Assembly: GCA_021555105.2 (NCBI GenBank)
Contig: CP134604.1
Location: 3,262,501 to 3,326,500, forward strand
Reading direction: 5' to 3'
Length of the DNA stretch: 64,000 nucleotides
Origin: Thalassospiraceae bacterium LMO-JJ14
GTDB taxonomy: Bacteria; Pseudomonadota; Alphaproteobacteria; Rhodospirillales; Casp-alpha2
Each line of letters begins with the position of its first letter. The stretch's first letter is position 1. Of this stretch, positions 6,204-15,345 are shown one piece after another. The position numbers and the translations under genes are program-made. The notes under the pieces were generated by a model. It was not told the DNA's origin. It did not search any database and was given only the letters and a program-made list of their open reading frames with translations.

Positions 6204-7412
6204 ATGCGCAACGCCGTCATCGGCCTGATTATCGGAATTGTCGCCGGGATCGTTCTCGGCACCACGGTCATCGCGCCCCGACTTGCACACAACGTGAAAC
6301 AGGAAATCGGCCTCACGGACTCCGCCGCCCCGGGCGCACCTGCCGCTGCGACGGACAGCCAGAAAACAGACAAGGAAACAGACCAGAAAAGCACCACGAC
6401 ACCCCCCGCCCCTGCCGTTGTCGCCGAAACAGCGGCCACGGGGCCGGCCCTGCGCGTCAACATGGCCAGCACCTACGCGGAAGCGCTCGCCGGTCACGGC
6501 ACCCTCGCCAGACGTCTCGAGAAAAACGTCTGGCGGATTTCCGACGGATCGCTGGATATCCGCTTCAATCCGCCGGGGGCGCTGGTCAAGGACGGCGAAG
6601 CGCTGGACGCGGTGATATCCGGTGCGATCGACGCCTACTTCACCGATATGGACGTGCTCGCCGCGCGTGACCCGGCCATGTCGCTGCTGGCCGGGCCGCC
6701 TTTCGGCGCCTCGGTCGCGGCCTATCTGGGATGGATGGCAGGCGGCGGCGGGCGTGAAAAACTGAACGAACGGCTGGCCGAGCTTGGCCTCGGCGGCATG
6801 ACCTGCGGAATCGTGCCGCACGCCGCCGGCGGCTGGTTCAAGAAGCCGCTGAAAACGACAGAAGACATCAAGGGCCTGCGCATCCGCGCCAACGGCCTCG
6901 CCGCCGGGATGTACGAACGGCTGGGGGCCGACGTGGTCGATTTCTCCTTTGACGAAACCCTCATCGCCCTGGAATCCGGCCTGCTCGACGGGGCGCAGAT
7001 TTCGGCGCCGCATATCGATCTGGCGCTGGGCGCGGCGCGCGGCGGGTGGACCTATTACATGCCGGGCTGGCGCACACCGGCACGGGTTTTCATTCTGCTG
7101 ATGGCCGAGAAAAAATGGACCTCGTTGTCCGAAGTGCAACGCGCGCAATTGACGACCGCGTGCAGCGACAATATTCGCCATGCCATTGCCGAGGGTGAGG
7201 CCCTGCAGTTCGAAGCGCTCAAGCAGATCATCAAATCCGGCGCCGATGTGCAGCCCTGGCCCGTCGAGATCACCGACGCCATGCACAAGACCTGGGACGA
7301 GATGGCCCAGGAAATGCAGAAATCCAGCCGGCCCTATTCACGGGTCCAGAAATCCTGGCGGCAATTCATCAAGGGACAGTCGATCTGGGAAGAGCTGGTG
7401 CGGCCGAAGTAG
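6204..7412 (+). CDS. Membrane-anchored DctP-type TRAP substrate-binding protein (orphan)
   Basis: 402 residues. An N-terminal hydrophobic helix (NAVIGLIIGIVAGIVLG, about 3-19) without a clear cleavage site is followed by a Pro/Thr/Lys-rich linker to about residue 80, then a DctP fold: IVPHAAGGWFKKPLKTTEDI then GLRIRANG is the characteristic ligand-binding region with the conserved Arg. So it appears to be a binding protein tethered to the inner membrane rather than free in the periplasm. No DctQ/DctM permease of its own family is adjacent; the convergent TRAP permease next door is of the TAXI type. The start at 6204 is chosen because AAGGGGGA lies just before it; an upstream ATG (6156) has no such signal. 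Confidence 0.82.
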   Translation: MRNAVIGLIIGIVAGIVLGTTVIAPRLAHNVKQEIGLTDSAAPGAPAAATDSQKTDKETDQKSTTTPPAPAVVAETAATGPALRVNMASTYAEALAGHGTLARRLEKNVWRISDGSLDIRFNPPGALVKDGEALDAVISGAIDAYFTDMDVLAARDPAMSLLAGPPFGASVAAYLGWMAGGGGREKLNERLAELGLGGMTCGIVPHAAGGWFKKPLKTTEDIKGLRIRANGLAAGMYERLGADVVDFSFDETLIALESGLLDGAQISAPHIDLALGAARGGWTYYMPGWRTPARVFILLMAEKKWTSLSEVQRAQLTTACSDNIRHAIAEGEALQFEALKQIIKSGADVQPWPVEITDAMHKTWDEMAQEMQKSSRPYSRVQKSWRQFIKGQSIWEELVRPK

Positions 7413-7417
7413 CTGCA

Positions 7418-7433
7418 CGCGTCTCGAAGGATG
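7418..7433. repeat. 16-bp dispersed repeat, copy 2 (inverted)
   Basis: CGCGTCTCGAAGGATG, the reverse complement of 3851-3866, starts 6 bases after the DctP-like gene's stop. See copy 1. Confidence 0.55.
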
Positions 7434-7451
7434 AACTTCCAGCCCTGAAAA

Positions 7452-7479
7452 AAACGCCGCCCCCGAAGGAGCGGCGTTT
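7452..7479. terminator. Bidirectional intrinsic terminator between convergent genes
   Basis: AAACGCCGC (7452-7460) pairs with GCGGCGTTT (7471-7479), with an A run before and T bases after. It lies between the DctP-like gene and the convergent TRAP permease gene, so it can end both transcripts. Confidence 0.8.
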
Positions 7480-7501
7480 CGCATGGAACCGTAAGACGTT
7501 A

Positions 7502-10096
7502 TCACGCTTCGGCTTTAGCCCGTCTGCGTTGCATGACGATGATCAGCCCCAACAGACCGAGCGCCGGCAGCCAGAAGACTTCCTTCGGCAGGCGGTCGGT
7601 CGGCAATTCAACGATCAGGACCTCCCAGTCGAAATCGATCTTGGCTTTTTCCGCCGGGCTGCCGAAGCCGACATCGGCGACGATCATCTTGCCGTCTTGC
7701 TCCTCGAGACCGAGGCCCGTCTGCGACATCAGCCGCTCGTGACCGTCATCCATCTTTTCACCGAGCGGCAGGACGACGAACTTCTCGACACGTTGTCCGG
7801 TGGCGAGATCCTCGCCGCCAACCTTGATGCGGATATCGGCACCCGACTTCATCTCGGCAGCCAGTTCATCGATCTTCGTCGCGTCGACCTGATGATACGG
7901 CGACCACACCATGTCGAGCCAGAAACCGGGCCGGAACAGGGTAAAGGCGATCAGGATCAGCAGAACCGATTCATACATCTTGGAGCGCGCGAAGAAATAT
8001 CCCTGCGTGCCCGCCGCGAAGACCAGCATGGCCGCCGTGGCGATAATGAAGATCAGGATACCGTCGAGCCACCCGACATCGATCAAAAGCAGATCGGTGT
8101 TGAAGATGAACAGGAACGGCAGCATCACGGTGCGCAGGCTGTAGAAGAATGCGACGAACCCGGTCTTGATCGGGTCGCCCCCGGACACGGCTGCCGCCGC
8201 GAACGACGCAAGCCCCACCGGTGGAGTCACATCCGCCATGATGCCGAAGTAAAACACGAACAGGTGCACCGCGATCAGCGGCACGATCAGACCTTCCTGC
8301 GCGCCCAACTGCACCACGACACCGGCCATCAGGGACGACACGACGATATAGTTCGCCGTCGTCGGCAGGCCCATGCCGAGGATCAGACTGATGATCGCCA
8401 CCAGAATCAGCATCACCATCAGGTGACCGCCGGACAGGAATTCGACCAGTTCCGCCATGACCTGACCGATCCCGGTCAGCGACACCGCACCGACGATGAT
8501 CCCGGCGGTCGCCGTGGCGACACCGATCCCGATCATGTTGCGCGCACCGTCGGCCATCCCGGCCAACAGATCGGCAAAACCGGATTTGAAGGCCCCGGCA
8601 TAATCCCCTTCACCGCGGAAAAACGCCTTCAGCGGTTTTTGCGTCAGCACCTGGAAGATCAGCAGCGCCGTCGCCCAGAATGCCGACAGGCCCGGTGACT
8701 TGCGTTCGATCATCAGGAACCAGACCAGCACCACGATTGGCAGCAGATAATGAAAACCGGTTTTCGCGGTCGGTGCCATTTCCGGCAGTTCGACCACCTC
8801 GGCATTCGGATCGTCCAGTTCCAGATCCGGATACTGCGCGGCAAACCGGACCAGCACGACATAGATCGCGAGCAGAACAACCGTCAGCACCAGCCCCGCG
8901 TTGTCGCCGAAAACATCCTTCATCCAGCCGATGCCGAAATAGGTGACCGTGGCCATTGCGGCGGTTACCGCAATGCCGATCAGGAAACCGTTGACCTTTT
9001 GCATGACCGAACGCATCGGGCCGGATTTCGGCAGCCCCTTCATGCCGTTTTTGGCGGCTTCCAGGTCAACCAGGTAGAACAGCGCGATATAGGAAATGAC
9101 GGCGGGCAGGAAGGCGTGCTTGACGACTTCCTGATACGAGATGCCGACATATTCGACCATCAGGAACGCAGCCGCCCCCATGACCGGCGGCATGATCTGA
9201 CCGTTGACCGAGCTTGCCACCTCGACGGATCCCGCCTTTTCGGCGCTGAACCCGACCCGCTTCATCAGCGGGATCGTGAAGGTCCCGGTCGTCACCACGT
9301 TGGCGATGGACGAGCCGGAAATCAGGCCGGTCATGGCCGAGGCCAGAACGGCCGCCTTGGCCGGGCCGCCACGCAGGTGGCCCAATGCAGCGAACGCGAC
9401 CTTGATGAAGTAGTTGCCGGCGCCGGCCTTGTCCAAAAGCGCGCCGAACAGCACGAACAGGAAGACGAAGCTGGTGGAAACACCGAGCGCAATACCGAAC
9501 ACGCCTTCCTGGGTGATCCAAAGGTGCGACATCGCCTTGTTAAACGACGCCCCCTGCCAGGCAATAATATCCGGCGCGTATTCGCCGAAGAAGATATAGG
9601 ACGCAAAAACCATGGCGACGATCATCAACGGCGGACCGAGCGCACGGCGCGTGGCTTCCAGCAGACAGACCAGGCCAATCGCGGAAACCGTCAGATCAGC
9701 GGTATTCGGCAGTCCCGGGCGGTCGGCGAGCGAGGTCGCGAATACCGCCAGATACGCCGCGCAGCAGGTGCCGACGATGGCCAGCACCCAATCGATGACG
9801 GGAATGCGGTTCTTCGGCGAGTTGGCGAACGCCGGGTACGCCATGAAGGCCAGGAAGATCGCGAAGCTCAGGTGCGTCGGGCGCGTGTGCGAGTTGTTCG
9901 GGATCGGAATGATATCCGCAAAGATGTACGGCAGCGGCGAAGCGATCCAGAGCTGATAAACCGACCATGAAATTGCGATGATGGTCAGAAACTTCCCGAC
10001 ACCGCCTTCGGGATTACGGCCCCCGGTATCGGATGATGCAACAAGCTCGTCGAGATCGATTTCCGGCTTTGCCGCCGTTGAATTCTGTTCGCTCAT
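7502..10096 (-). CDS. TRAP transporter fused permease (DctQ-DctM, TAXI type)
   Basis: 864 residues, a multi-spanning inner-membrane protein. The small-permease-like part is at the N terminus, followed by the 12-helix DctM-like part; the DctM signature GMGLPTTANYIVVSSLMAG is present. The last ~190 residues form a polar segment and a final helix before MQRRRAKAEA, like the DUF3394 tail of fused TRAP permeases. With the TAXI binding protein encoded upstream it should import an organic acid or amino acid using a sodium or proton gradient. The start at 10096 (MSEQNST) is chosen because AAGGAAA lies just ahead; an extra 17 codons upstream look untranslated. Confidence 0.92.
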   Translation of the reverse strand: MSEQNSTAAKPEIDLDELVASSDTGGRNPEGGVGKFLTIIAISWSVYQLWIASPLPYIFADIIPIPNNSHTRPTHLSFAIFLAFMAYPAFANSPKNRIPVIDWVLAIVGTCCAAYLAVFATSLADRPGLPNTADLTVSAIGLVCLLEATRRALGPPLMIVAMVFASYIFFGEYAPDIIAWQGASFNKAMSHLWITQEGVFGIALGVSTSFVFLFVLFGALLDKAGAGNYFIKVAFAALGHLRGGPAKAAVLASAMTGLISGSSIANVVTTGTFTIPLMKRVGFSAEKAGSVEVASSVNGQIMPPVMGAAAFLMVEYVGISYQEVVKHAFLPAVISYIALFYLVDLEAAKNGMKGLPKSGPMRSVMQKVNGFLIGIAVTAAMATVTYFGIGWMKDVFGDNAGLVLTVVLLAIYVVLVRFAAQYPDLELDDPNAEVVELPEMAPTAKTGFHYLLPIVVLVWFLMIERKSPGLSAFWATALLIFQVLTQKPLKAFFRGEGDYAGAFKSGFADLLAGMADGARNMIGIGVATATAGIIVGAVSLTGIGQVMAELVEFLSGGHLMVMLILVAIISLILGMGLPTTANYIVVSSLMAGVVVQLGAQEGLIVPLIAVHLFVFYFGIMADVTPPVGLASFAAAAVSGGDPIKTGFVAFFYSLRTVMLPFLFIFNTDLLLIDVGWLDGILIFIIATAAMLVFAAGTQGYFFARSKMYESVLLILIAFTLFRPGFWLDMVWSPYHQVDATKIDELAAEMKSGADIRIKVGGEDLATGQRVEKFVVLPLGEKMDDGHERLMSQTGLGLEEQDGKMIVADVGFGSPAEKAKIDFDWEVLIVELPTDRLPKEVFWLPALGLLGLIIVMQRRRAKAEA

Positions 10097-10247
10097 TCTC
10101 GTTTTTTCCTTCTCGCCCCGACCGGTCCTGCCGGCCTCGTGAAGCACCCCTGTAGCGCCTGTATGCGGCGGTTATTGCCGCTTGTTCTTCGAAATCAAGA
10201 TGCCGGTTGTTCCGGCTTTTGTTTGATGTCGGTAAAATGTCTTAACG

Positions 10248-10284
10248 AAAAAGGAACCGGGGGCGGACCGAAGCCCGCCCCCGG
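10248..10284 (-). terminator. Terminator/attenuator between binding protein and permease genes
   Basis: A perfect 10-bp stem (10257-10266 with 10275-10284) is followed on the minus strand by TTCCTTTTTC. It sits directly after the binding-protein stop and about 150 bases ahead of the permease start. Partial termination here would give more binding protein than permease, a common need in TRAP operons. Confidence 0.75.
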
Positions 10285-10293
10285 CCTGCCCGA

Positions 10294-11268
10294 TTACTTA
10301 ACCAGGCCGGCTTCCTTGTAGTACTTGGCGGCACCACCGTGCAGCGGTGCGGAAAGTGCGTCTTTCACCATTTCTTCTTTTTTCAGATTGGCGAAAGCCG
10401 GGTGCAGTTTCGTGAACGTTCCGAAGTTCTCGAACACAGCCTTGACGACGGCATAAACGGTGTCGTCCGGGGTTTTGGTCGAGCTGACGAACGTTGCGCC
10501 GACACCATAGGTCGCGGTGTCGTTCGGCGTACCGGTGTACATGCCGCCGGGGATCGTCGCTTTACGATAGAACGAGTTGTCGGCGACCAGTTTGTCGATG
10601 GCCGGACCGTCGACAACGACCATGTTCGCTTCGCACGACGTGGTCGCTTCCTTGATCGAACCCGACGGGTGACCGACGAGGAAGAAGAAGGCGTCGATCT
10701 TGTTATCGCACAGCGCCTGCGACTGTTCGGACGACTTGAACTCGGTGGCCAGCGCCAGCGCGTCGGAACCGAAACCAAGCGAATCGGCCATGACTTCCCA
10801 GGATGCACGGGTACCCGAACCCGGGTTGCCGATGTTGACGCGCTTGCCCTTGAGGTCCATGACCTGCTTAACATTGGCGTCCTTGCGGGCGACGATGGTC
10901 ACCGGCTCGGCATGCACGGAGAACACCGCGCGAAGTTCCTTGAACGGGCCCTGGTCCTTGAACTTCGACGTGCCGTGATAGGCGTGATACTGCCAATCGG
11001 ACTGAGCAACGCCCATGTCCAGCTCGCCGGCGCGGATGGTGTTGATGTTGTAAACGGAACCGCCGGTGGATTCCACCGAGCAACGGATACCGTGTTCCTT
11101 GCGGCTCTTGTTCACCAGACGGCAGATCGCGCCGCCGGTCGGATAATAAACCCCGGTGACACCGCCGGTACCGATCGAGATGAATTTCCCTGCTGCGTCA
11201 GCAGAGCCCGCGCAGAGCGAGATGCCGATAACGGCGGCACTAACCGCCAGTGTTTTTTTGAAGTACAT
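10294..11268 (-). CDS. TAXI-family TRAP solute-binding protein
   Basis: 324 residues, with signal peptide [20 protein letters not shown] and probable cleavage after SADA. The mature start reads [20 protein letters not shown], the hallmark of TAXI receptors, and [16 protein letters not shown] is the matching ligand-side motif. It is a periplasmic binding protein working with the fused permease downstream. The ligand is unknown; studied TAXI proteins bind glutamate-like or dicarboxylic compounds. AAGGAGGAG just before the ATG is a strong ribosome binding site. Confidence 0.93.
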   Translation of the reverse strand: MYFKKTLAVSAAVIGISLCAGSADAAGKFISIGTGGVTGVYYPTGGAICRLVNKSRKEHGIRCSVESTGGSVYNINTIRAGELDMGVAQSDWQYHAYHGTSKFKDQGPFKELRAVFSVHAEPVTIVARKDANVKQVMDLKGKRVNIGNPGSGTRASWEVMADSLGFGSDALALATEFKSSEQSQALCDNKIDAFFFLVGHPSGSIKEATTSCEANMVVVDGPAIDKLVADNSFYRKATIPGGMYTGTPNDTATYGVGATFVSSTKTPDDTVYAVVKAVFENFGTFTKLHPAFANLKKEEMVKDALSAPLHGGAAKYYKEAGLVK

Positions 11269-11370
11269 ATGTGACTCCTCCTTGAGATTTTGATTCAGTT
11301 AAGCTCTCCAAATCACTTAAGGCATCATGTTCTTGCCGGGTTATCCCCGAAACTGACACTGCCGAATGAC

Positions 11371-11416
11371 GGCCGGTCTTCTTGACCGGCCATACAACGA
11401 CCGGGCTAACGCCCGG
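11371..11416 (-). promoter_or_regulatory. Two hairpins in the 5' leader of the TAXI operon
   Basis: GGCCGGTC/GACCGGCC (11371-11378 with 11384-11391) and CCGGGC/GCCCGG (11401-11406 with 11411-11416) form two adjacent GC hairpins. They lie inside the ~250-base leader between the promoter near 11530 and the binding-protein start. They are not followed by T runs, so they look like RNA structure (stability or regulation) rather than terminators. No known riboswitch consensus is recognised. Confidence 0.5.
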
Positions 11417-11519
11417 CCAATCGCCCGCTGCAACTCCCTGCCGAAAACGCTCCCTGCACAGGGGGCAGCCAACGTACGAATTCTGATATGGGTTTGATAA
11501 CAGGGCGCCTCCCAACACC

Positions 11520-11560
11520 ATGATTCATGATATAATGCACATCATGATCCATGCTGTCCA
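11520..11560 (-). promoter_or_regulatory. Promoter with 12-9-12 inverted-repeat operator candidate (TAXI operon)
   Basis: On the minus strand TGGACA (11555-11560), 17 bases, then CATTAT (11532-11537). An inverted repeat with arms 11520-11531 (ATGATTCATGAT) and 11541-11552 matches at 10 of 12 positions around a 9-base spacer and covers the -10 region. That is the footprint expected of a dimeric repressor such as a GntR-type regulator. The regulator gene is not in the vicinity. Confidence 0.55.
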
Positions 11561-11693
11561 CTGTGTTGGCAGAATCCCCGGTTTTCATGCTCCCTGACGC
11601 GGTCATTTTCATCCCGTCTGTCATTATTGAGAAAAAGTGTAACACAGCATGGGGGGCGTGCAAGCCAACCCTTGCCGTGTCAAAAAGGCCCGC

Positions 11694-13049
11694 TCAGGCC
11701 TTGATTTCCGCCAGCGATATCTCAACCGCCCCGGACAGTTTGTCGACCAGCTCATCGAGCTGGGCATCGGTGATGATGAATGGCGGCGCCAAAAGCACAT
11801 GATCGCCGCGTGCGCCATCCGCCGTTCCGCCGCCCGGGTAGCAGATCAGGCCGGCCTCGAAGGCGTGCTTCTTGATCCGTGCATTGAGCTTTGCCGACGG
11901 ATCGAAGGTCTCCTTGGTGGCCCGGTCCTTGACCAGTTCGATGCCCTGGAACAGACCGCGGCCGCGGATATCGCCGACATGCGCGTGGTTGCCGAAACGC
12001 TCATGCAGCTTGTCGACCAGCAGCGCCCCCTGACGCTTGACGGCATCGAGCAGGTTCCGGTCTTCGATTTTCTTCTGCACCGCCAGCGCCCCGGCACAGG
12101 CCGTCGGATGGCCCATGTAGGTATGGCCGTGCTGGAATGCACCCGAGCCCTGAATGAAAGTGTCATAAACCTTGTCGGTGACCAGTGTCGCACCGATCGG
12201 CTGGTAGCCCGCGCCGAGCCCCTTGGCGATACAAACGATGTCTGGCACCACACCGTCCTGCTCGTAGGCGAACAGGGTCCCGGTACGGCCCATGCCGCTC
12301 ATGACCTCGTCGAGGATCATAATGACGCCGTACTGGTCGCAGATCTCGCGGATGCGCTTGAAGTAGCCGGCAACCGGCGGCAGCACCCCGGCAGTGGCGC
12401 CGCCGACCGTTTCGGCGATAAAGGCGGAAACGTTTTCCGGGCCGAGGCGGAGGATTTCCGTCTCCAGTTCGTTGGCGATGCGCAGCCCGTATTCTTCCTC
12501 GCTCTCGCCCGAGCCCTGATCGCGGTATGGGTAGCACGGCGCGATCAGCGAGGTTTCGACCAGCAAGGGCGCATAAGGCTCGCGCCGCCACACGTTGCCG
12601 CCGACCGCCAGCGCGCCCAGCGTGTTGCCGTGATAGCTCTGGCGCCGCGCGATGTAGCGGCCACGCGACGGCTCGCCGCGTTCCAGATGATACTGACGCG
12701 CCATTTTCAATGCCGCCTCGACCGCTTCCGAACCGCCGGACACGAAATACGCCGCGCGCATGGCGCGGGTCTCGTCGCCGGGCGCACGGTCGATCAGGAA
12801 ATCGGCCAGCTCCTCGGCCGGTGCCGATGTAAAGAAGCCGGTATGCGCAAAGGCGATCTCGTCGAGTTGCGCCTTGATCGCGGCGATCACGTCCGGGTCG
12901 GAGTGTCCGAGGCACGACACGGCGGCACCGCCGGAGCCGTCCAGATAACGCTTCCCGGCGCTGTCGATGACATAGATGCCGTCACCCTTGACCGCCGTCG
13001 GCATCGACGATTTCGGCGCGCGGTGAAAAACGTGTGTGCTGGATGACAT
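11694..13049 (-). CDS. Class III PLP-dependent aminotransferase
   Basis: 451 residues. SYHGNTLGALAVGGN (about 138-152), LDEVMSGMGRTG (Asp247, which contacts the pyridine nitrogen) and CIAKGLGAGY (Lys276, Schiff base) are the class III hallmarks. Family members act on omega-amino acids such as beta-alanine, GABA, taurine or diamines with pyruvate or 2-oxoglutarate; the exact donor cannot be read. It is encoded upstream of the TAXI transporter on the same strand but about 425 bases away and with a separate promoter. The start at 13049 is chosen for GGGAGG 8 bases ahead. Confidence 0.9.
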   Translation of the reverse strand: MSSSTHVFHRAPKSSMPTAVKGDGIYVIDSAGKRYLDGSGGAAVSCLGHSDPDVIAAIKAQLDEIAFAHTGFFTSAPAEELADFLIDRAPGDETRAMRAAYFVSGGSEAVEAALKMARQYHLERGEPSRGRYIARRQSYHGNTLGALAVGGNVWRREPYAPLLVETSLIAPCYPYRDQGSGESEEEYGLRIANELETEILRLGPENVSAFIAETVGGATAGVLPPVAGYFKRIREICDQYGVIMILDEVMSGMGRTGTLFAYEQDGVVPDIVCIAKGLGAGYQPIGATLVTDKVYDTFIQGSGAFQHGHTYMGHPTACAGALAVQKKIEDRNLLDAVKRQGALLVDKLHERFGNHAHVGDIRGRGLFQGIELVKDRATKETFDPSAKLNARIKKHAFEAGLICYPGGGTADGARGDHVLLAPPFIITDAQLDELVDKLSGAVEISLAEIKA

Positions 13050-13101
13050 GGTCCGGGCCTCCCTACCCAATGAACGCTAGATCAGAGGCAATCATGTTTG
13101 G

Positions 13102-13130
13102 CAGGGGCTTGCAACACCAGGGGCTTGCAA
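13102..13130. repeat. Short direct duplication
   Basis: CAGGGGCTTGCAA occurs twice with a 3-base separator between the aminotransferase start and apt. It is a small local duplication with no obvious function. Confidence 0.5.
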
Positions 13131-13204
13131 TACCCAGTCCCCACGCCAGGATTGCGCACCGATCCGGTCATGCTAGGATGCGCGCACATTTCATGGAGAC
13201 GTAG

Positions 13205-13720
13205 ATGGACCTTAAAGAACATATTCGCGGCGTACCGGACTTCCCCAAGCCCGGGATTCTGTTTTACGACATTTCGACGTTGCTGGCGCATCCCGATGCC
13301 TGGCAGGTGGCGCTGGGAAGGCTGGCCCGGATCGTTTCCGCCTATCAGCCGGACGTGCTGGCAGGCGTGGAATCGCGTGGCTTCCTCGTTGCCGCACCGC
13401 TGGCCGCGAAGCTCGGCCTCGGGTTCTGCATGATCCGCAAACCGGGCAAGCTGCCGGGCGAGGTGATCAGCCATGACTATGAACTGGAATACGGCACCGA
13501 CACGATCCAGATTCAAAGCGACGCCGTGGCGCCCGGCCAACGCGTTGTCGTGCTCGACGATCTTTTGGCGACCGGCGGCACCATGGGTGCGTCGCTGGCC
13601 CTGTTCGACAAGGTCGGTGCCAAGGTCGTCGGTGCCGCCTGCATCATTGAATTGACGTTTCTCGGCGGCCGCGAAAAAGTAGGCGTTCCGTTCGAAGCCC
13701 TGATACAATATGACGACTGA
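13205..13720 (+). CDS. apt: Adenine phosphoribosyltransferase
   Basis: 171 residues, the family's usual size. It salvages adenine with PRPP to AMP in the cytoplasm. The PRPP-binding loop [14 protein letters not shown] is at 114-127, and GVESRGF (55-61) and IRKPGKLPG (77-85) are specific to Apt among type I phosphoribosyltransferases. The start at 13205 has GGAGACGT ahead. Its stop overlaps the start of the next small gene as ATGA. Confidence 0.96.
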   Translation: MDLKEHIRGVPDFPKPGILFYDISTLLAHPDAWQVALGRLARIVSAYQPDVLAGVESRGFLVAAPLAAKLGLGFCMIRKPGKLPGEVISHDYELEYGTDTIQIQSDAVAPGQRVVVLDDLLATGGTMGASLALFDKVGAKVVGAACIIELTFLGGREKVGVPFEALIQYDD

Positions 13721-14100
13721 TGAGCATGAACGAAAATTTCACCTGGGACCTGCTCGACCGCCGCGCCGTCGATGACCTCGTGGCGAAGGACGGTGCCGAG
13801 CATGTACTGGGCGCGCTGATGAGCGAGGACCCCGACCCCGAAAGCCGGGCCCGGCAGATGTGCGCGCTTGCCGTCGCCGGGAACGTCCTGTCCTTGACGC
13901 GCGAGGCGCGTGCCTTTCAGGCATGGGCTGAGCGGCACGGGTTGTGCCGTCAGGTCAACGCCCTCGTCGAACTGGACCGGGTCCTGGCCCTGCCCGAGCG
14001 CGGCCAGGCGATCCTGCAGGCGCAGGCCTTGACCCGTTTTATCGAACAGAACCTCGCCGCCGACATCGCCGTTTTCAAACGCGCGGTCACTGCAAGCTAA
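13720..14100 (+). CDS. Conserved-looking small protein of unknown function downstream of apt
   Basis: 126 residues, mostly helical by composition, no signal peptide or membrane segment. No family recognised. It starts on the ATGA overlap with apt (13720), so it should be translated from the same message and perhaps coupled to it. A histidine-phosphotransfer fold was considered because of the helical pattern, but no suitable conserved histidine context is seen. Confidence 0.65.
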   Translation: MSMNENFTWDLLDRRAVDDLVAKDGAEHVLGALMSEDPDPESRARQMCALAVAGNVLSLTREARAFQAWAERHGLCRQVNALVELDRVLALPERGQAILQAQALTRFIEQNLAADIAVFKRAVTAS

Positions 14101-14108
14101 ATCACTGT

Positions 14109-14253
14109 CCGTCATCCCGGACGTCAGCCGAGCCCGAAAACGTACGTTTTTGGTTGCGAGACTTACGATCCGGGACCCATGGCGCATGATTGACTGCGTA
14201 TCAAAATGGGTCCCGGGTCTTTGCGGCTAACGCCGCACCGCCCGGGATGACGG
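14109..14253. repeat. Nested inverted-repeat intergenic element
   Basis: The outer arms CCGTCATCCCGG (14109-14120) and CCGGGATGACGG (14242-14253) are perfect 12-bp complements. An inner pair, CCGGGACCCAT (14170-14180) and ATGGGTCCCGG (14206-14216), is also perfect. The whole 145-bp unit fills the space between the small gene after apt and the mutY stop. It looks like a REP/MITE-type element and may help terminate both convergent transcripts. Confidence 0.75.
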
Positions 14254-14259
14254 GATTGA

Positions 14260-15345
14260 TTATTCGCCTTCCAACACCAGCCTCATCGCCTTCTTGATGA
14301 CCGTCGGCAAGGCGTGCTGGGCGAAATCCTTTTGGCGGACCCAGAAACCGTCGGCATTGGCGCCGGCACGGCATTCACCTCTGAGCACACGGATCGTCAG
14401 GCGGAAGTGGGTAAAGACATGCACCGCCTCGCCGTCGACCGCGTGCCAGTCGATATCCAGCGGCCGATGCGCCGAAATCTCGTCCGCTTCCGGCCAGTCC
14501 TGTTCGCGCCCGAATTCGACCCAGGGCGTCGACGGCAGTTCCGTCATGCCGCCGAGCAAGCCGGTTTCGGCCCGTTTCCTGAGCAACACCTCGCCTTTCG
14601 GGTTCTCCAGCCAGAACATGACACAGCGGCGCTCCGGGCGTTTCGCTTTTGGCGCACGTACCGGCAGGCGCTCCGGGTTGCCCGACGCCCTGGCCTGGCA
14701 AAATTCACTGAGCGGGCAGACGAGACACTTCGCAGACGCCGGCGTGCATACCGTGGCGCCCAGATCCATCATCGCCTGCGCGAAATCGCCGGGCCGGTGC
14801 GGATCGGCGAAGACTTCCGCCCGGGCCGCGATCGCCGCCTTGCCTTTGGGCAGCGGGGTATCGATGCCGAACAGCCGCGCCATGACCCGTTCGATATTGC
14901 CGTCGACCGGCATTACCGGCACCTCGAAGGCAATCGCGGCAATAGCCGCCGCTGTGTACGGACCGATCCCCGGCAACTGCAACAAGCCTTCGCGGGTATC
15001 GGGAAACACGCCGCCATGTTCCGCCGCCACGACGCGCGCGCATTTGTGCAGGTTCCTGGCCCGCGCGTAGTAGCCGAGCCCCTGCCACGCCACCAGCACT
15101 GCGTCGAGATCGGCCGCCGCCAGCGCAGCGACATCGGGCCAGTGCGCCATAAAATCGCCAAAATACGGGCCGACCGTCGCCACCGTGGTCTGTTGCAGCA
15201 TGATTTCCGACAGCCACACCTTGTAAGGATCGGGCCGAGCGCCCGGACCGGCGCGCCACGGCAGATCGCGGCGGTGCGCATCGTACCAGCGAAGGAGCGC
15301 CTTTCGGATATGTCCGGTATCGGTTTTCACGGTTTCTGTTCGCAT
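14260..15345 (-). CDS. mutY: A/G-specific adenine DNA glycosylase MutY
   Basis: 361 residues. It removes adenine mispaired with 8-oxoguanine. Glu47 in WLSEIMLQQT and Asp148 in VDGNIERV are the catalytic pair, the helix-hairpin-helix is LPGIGPYTAAAI, and the [4Fe-4S] loop has Cys200, 207, 210 and 216 in the C-X6-C-X2-C-X5-C pattern. A C-terminal Nudix-like 8-oxoG recognition domain follows from about 240. Upstream in-frame ATGs (15372, 15426) exist, but the start at 15345 (MRTETVKT) fits the family's N terminus. Divergent from dciA. Confidence 0.94.
   Translation of the reverse strand: MRTETVKTDTGHIRKALLRWYDAHRRDLPWRAGPGARPDPYKVWLSEIMLQQTTVATVGPYFGDFMAHWPDVAALAAADLDAVLVAWQGLGYYARARNLHKCARVVAAEHGGVFPDTREGLLQLPGIGPYTAAAIAAIAFEVPVMPVDGNIERVMARLFGIDTPLPKGKAAIAARAEVFADPHRPGDFAQAMMDLGATVCTPASAKCLVCPLSEFCQARASGNPERLPVRAPKAKRPERRCVMFWLENPKGEVLLRKRAETGLLGGMTELPSTPWVEFGREQDWPEADEISAHRPLDIDWHAVDGEAVHVFTHFRLTIRVLRGECRAGANADGFWVRQKDFAQHALPTVIKKAMRLVLEGE

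Noticed and set aside
11240-11521. A 93-codon frame in the TAXI leader
   Set aside because: It overlaps the binding-protein start, lacks a ribosome site and crosses the two leader hairpins; the region is better explained as untranslated leader.
12527-12832. Plus-strand frames opposite the aminotransferase
   Set aside because: Arg/Pro-rich shadow readings of a well-supported gene on the other strand.
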